Shown here: positions 5,664 through 7,094 of the stretch, one piece after another
Layout of the letters: each line of letters begins with the position of its first letter
Numbering within the stretch: the stretch's first letter is position 1
Assembly: GCA_002338885.1 (NCBI GenBank)
Contig: DDJI01000027.1
Coordinates: 1 to 7,094, forward strand
Reading direction: 5' to 3'
DNA: 7,094 nt
From: Ruminococcus sp. UBA1828
GTDB taxonomy: Bacteria; Bacillota; Clostridia; Oscillospirales; Ruminococcaceae
Translations under genes and position numbers: made by a program
The notes under the pieces: generated by a model
The model's input: the letters and a program-made list of their open reading frames with translations, nothing else
What the model was told of the DNA's origin: nothing
Databases searched by the model: none

Positions 5664-6875
5664 ATGAAGATTACAGAAGGCGGCGTGTGCGCGGCAAAGG
5701 GATTTAAGGCAAACGGCATACACTGCGGAATAAGAAAAAACAAATCAAAAAGGGATTTATCTTTGATATACAGCGAAAAGAGAGCTAATGCAGCCGCTGT
5801 CTATACGACAAACCTTGTTAAGGGCGCACCCCTTACGGTTACAAAGCAGCATATTTCGGACGGATACGCTCAGGCTGTGATATGCAACAGCGGCAACGCA
5901 AACACCTGCAACGCAAACGGCATAGAAATTGCCGAAAAGATGAGCGAGCTTACCGCAAGGGAGCTTGGAATATCGGCAAATGACGTCGTTGTGGCGTCTA
6001 CCGGAGTAATCGGTCAGCCGCTTGACATCACTCCGATTGAGTCGGGAATGCATGAGCTTGTCAGCGGTCTCGGCGACAACAGCAAGCTTGCCGCCGAAGG
6101 AATAATGACCACCGATACAGTCAAAAAAGAGATAGCTGTCAGCTTTGAAGTCAGCGGAAAAGAGTGCAGGATAGGCGGAATTGCAAAAGGCTCGGGAATG
6201 ATTCATCCCAACATGGCAACCATGCTTGTCTTTATCACGACCGACTGTGCAATAAGCACTCCGATGCTTCAAAAGGCTCTTTCGGGCGATATACAAAACA
6301 CGTTTAACATGGTGAGCGTCGATGGCGACACCTCTACAAACGACATGGTCACCATTTTAGCAAACGGCATGGCGGGAAACAGCGAAATAGCCTGTGAAGG
6401 TGATGACTTTGACACGTTCATGAAGGCGCTTAATACCGTCACGGTGTTCTTATGCAAGTGCATTGCCGGAGACGGCGAGGGTGCAACCAAGATGATAGAG
6501 TGCAAAGTATCCGGAGCCAAGGACACAGACACAGCAAAAACCGTTGCAAAGGCTGTTATTTGCTCGTCTTTGACTAAGGCAGCCATGTTCGGCGCGGACG
6601 CAAACTGGGGCAGAGTTCTCTGCGCAATAGGATACAGCGGCGCGGATGTAGATGTAAACAAGGTCGATGTCTCGTTTGTATCAGTTGCCGGCGAAATACT
6701 TGTGTGCAAAGACGGCGCAGGCGTAGACTTTTCCGAAGAAGTCGCCAAGAAGATTCTTTTAGAGCACGATATAACCATAAAAATCGAGCTTAACAGCGGC
6801 TCAGGTGAGGCTACGGCATGGGGATGCGACTTAACGTATGATTACGTCAGAATCAACGGAGACTACCGCACTTGA
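5664..6875 (+). CDS. argJ: Glutamate N-acetyltransferase / ornithine acetyltransferase
   Basis: Transfers the acetyl group of N-acetylornithine to glutamate, closing the cyclic arginine pathway; bifunctional members also use acetyl-CoA. With the start at 5664 it is 403 residues, normal for the family. That ATG has AAGGAG (5651-5656) 7 bases before it; the frame is open further upstream, to a TTG inside the argC end, but that start has no support. The precursor self-cleaves before a Thr nucleophile: KGSGMIHPNMATML (175-188) places it at Thr186, giving alpha and beta chains. TGVIG (113-117) forms the oxyanion-hole region, ICNSGNAN (73-80) and ADANWGRVL (311-319) are conserved, and the protein ends in DYVRINGDYRT as is usual. 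Whether it is mono- or bifunctional cannot be told here; no argA is visible. Confidence 0.96.
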   Translation: MKITEGGVCAAKGFKANGIHCGIRKNKSKRDLSLIYSEKRANAAAVYTTNLVKGAPLTVTKQHISDGYAQAVICNSGNANTCNANGIEIAEKMSELTARELGISANDVVVASTGVIGQPLDITPIESGMHELVSGLGDNSKLAAEGIMTTDTVKKEIAVSFEVSGKECRIGGIAKGSGMIHPNMATMLVFITTDCAISTPMLQKALSGDIQNTFNMVSVDGDTSTNDMVTILANGMAGNSEIACEGDDFDTFMKALNTVTVFLCKCIAGDGEGATKMIECKVSGAKDTDTAKTVAKAVICSSLTKAAMFGADANWGRVLCAIGYSGADVDVNKVDVSFVSVAGEILVCKDGAGVDFSEEVAKKILLEHDITIKIELNSGSGEATAWGCDLTYDYVRINGDYRT

Positions 6876-6918
6876 TTGAATAAAGGGCAAATATTTTGGT
6901 ATAGGCTGGTGTGTAAAA

Positions 6919-7094
6919 ATGCATATTTCAAACGCAGACAGGGCAAGAATACTTGTTCATGCCCTGCCGTACATAAAAAAATATAACGGCAAGATCGTCG
7001 TAGTAAAATACGGCGGAAACGCCATGGTAAATGAAAAGCTCAAGAACTCAGTCGTCAGGGACATTGTCTTGCTCAGCCTTATCGGCGTCAAGGT
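6919..7094 (+). CDS. argB: Acetylglutamate kinase, N-terminal part (cut by window end)
   Basis: The first 58 codons of N-acetylglutamate kinase, which phosphorylates N-acetylglutamate with ATP, the second arginine step. The start [22 protein letters not shown] leads into [12 protein letters not shown] (25-36), the lysine- and glycine-rich nucleotide/phosphate-binding loop that identifies ArgB, followed by [14 protein letters not shown]. The ATG at 6919 fits the family start. Upstream only weak sites are seen (AGG at 6903-6905, GGTGT at 6908-6912), which may mean lower initiation or coupling to argJ, 43 bases upstream. The rest lies beyond the window, and argD is a likely next gene. Confidence 0.94.
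   Translation, partial: MHISNADRARILVHALPYIKKYNGKIVVVKYGGNAMVNEKLKNSVVRDIVLLSLIGVK

Noticed and set aside
5757..6778. Two long antisense open frames (179 and 169 codons) opposite argJ
   Set aside because: They are shadows of argJ codon structure: no ribosome site, no recognisable family, and argJ is unambiguous on the + strand.

Overview
The window looks like a chromosomal segment of a low-to-moderate GC Firmicute, most likely a gut-type Clostridium relative. That is inferred from the family content, the purine-rich Shine-Dalgarno sites, the AT-rich sigma-A-type promoters and the argC-argJ-argB order; no rRNA or marker gene fixes the taxon. All genes I accept are on the + strand. I saw no tRNA, CRISPR array, transposase or origin.

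Layout: (1) Bases 1-524 hold the 3' part of an NmrA/YwnB-like NAD(P)-binding oxidoreductase, closed by a strong intrinsic terminator (544-594). (2) Bases 615-2353 form a self-contained bicistron with its own promoter, a perfect 16-bp palindrome at the expected transcription start, a zinc-type macrodomain ADP-ribosyl hydrolase, an overlapping class M sirtuin (SirTM, an ADP-ribosyltransferase-type sirtuin) and an intrinsic terminator. In described systems this pair adds and removes ADP-ribose on a lipoylated GcvH-like carrier, with LplA2 and GcvH-L encoded alongside. Neither partner is visible here. (3) Bases 2390-4494 carry a good promoter and a 660-residue protein with several PAS or PAS-like sensor modules and a C-terminal winged-helix domain of the OmpR/SARP type. 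It looks like a one-component regulator with no kinase or receiver domain. (4) Bases 4495-4711 are an information-dense intergenic region. It contains a hairpin, a possible Cys-rich 51-codon ORF with a consensus ribosome binding site, and an extended -10 promoter overlapped by a near-perfect ARG box. (5) From 4712 to the window end is an arginine biosynthesis operon: argC (type 2), argJ and the start of argB.

ArgB phosphorylates N-acetylglutamate, ArgC reduces the acyl phosphate to the semialdehyde, and ArgJ recycles the acetyl group from N-acetylornithine to glutamate. ArgR with arginine as corepressor probably controls the operon through the ARG box. The macrodomain/SirTM pair and the PAS regulator are separate transcription units; no functional link between them or with arginine synthesis is shown by the sequence.
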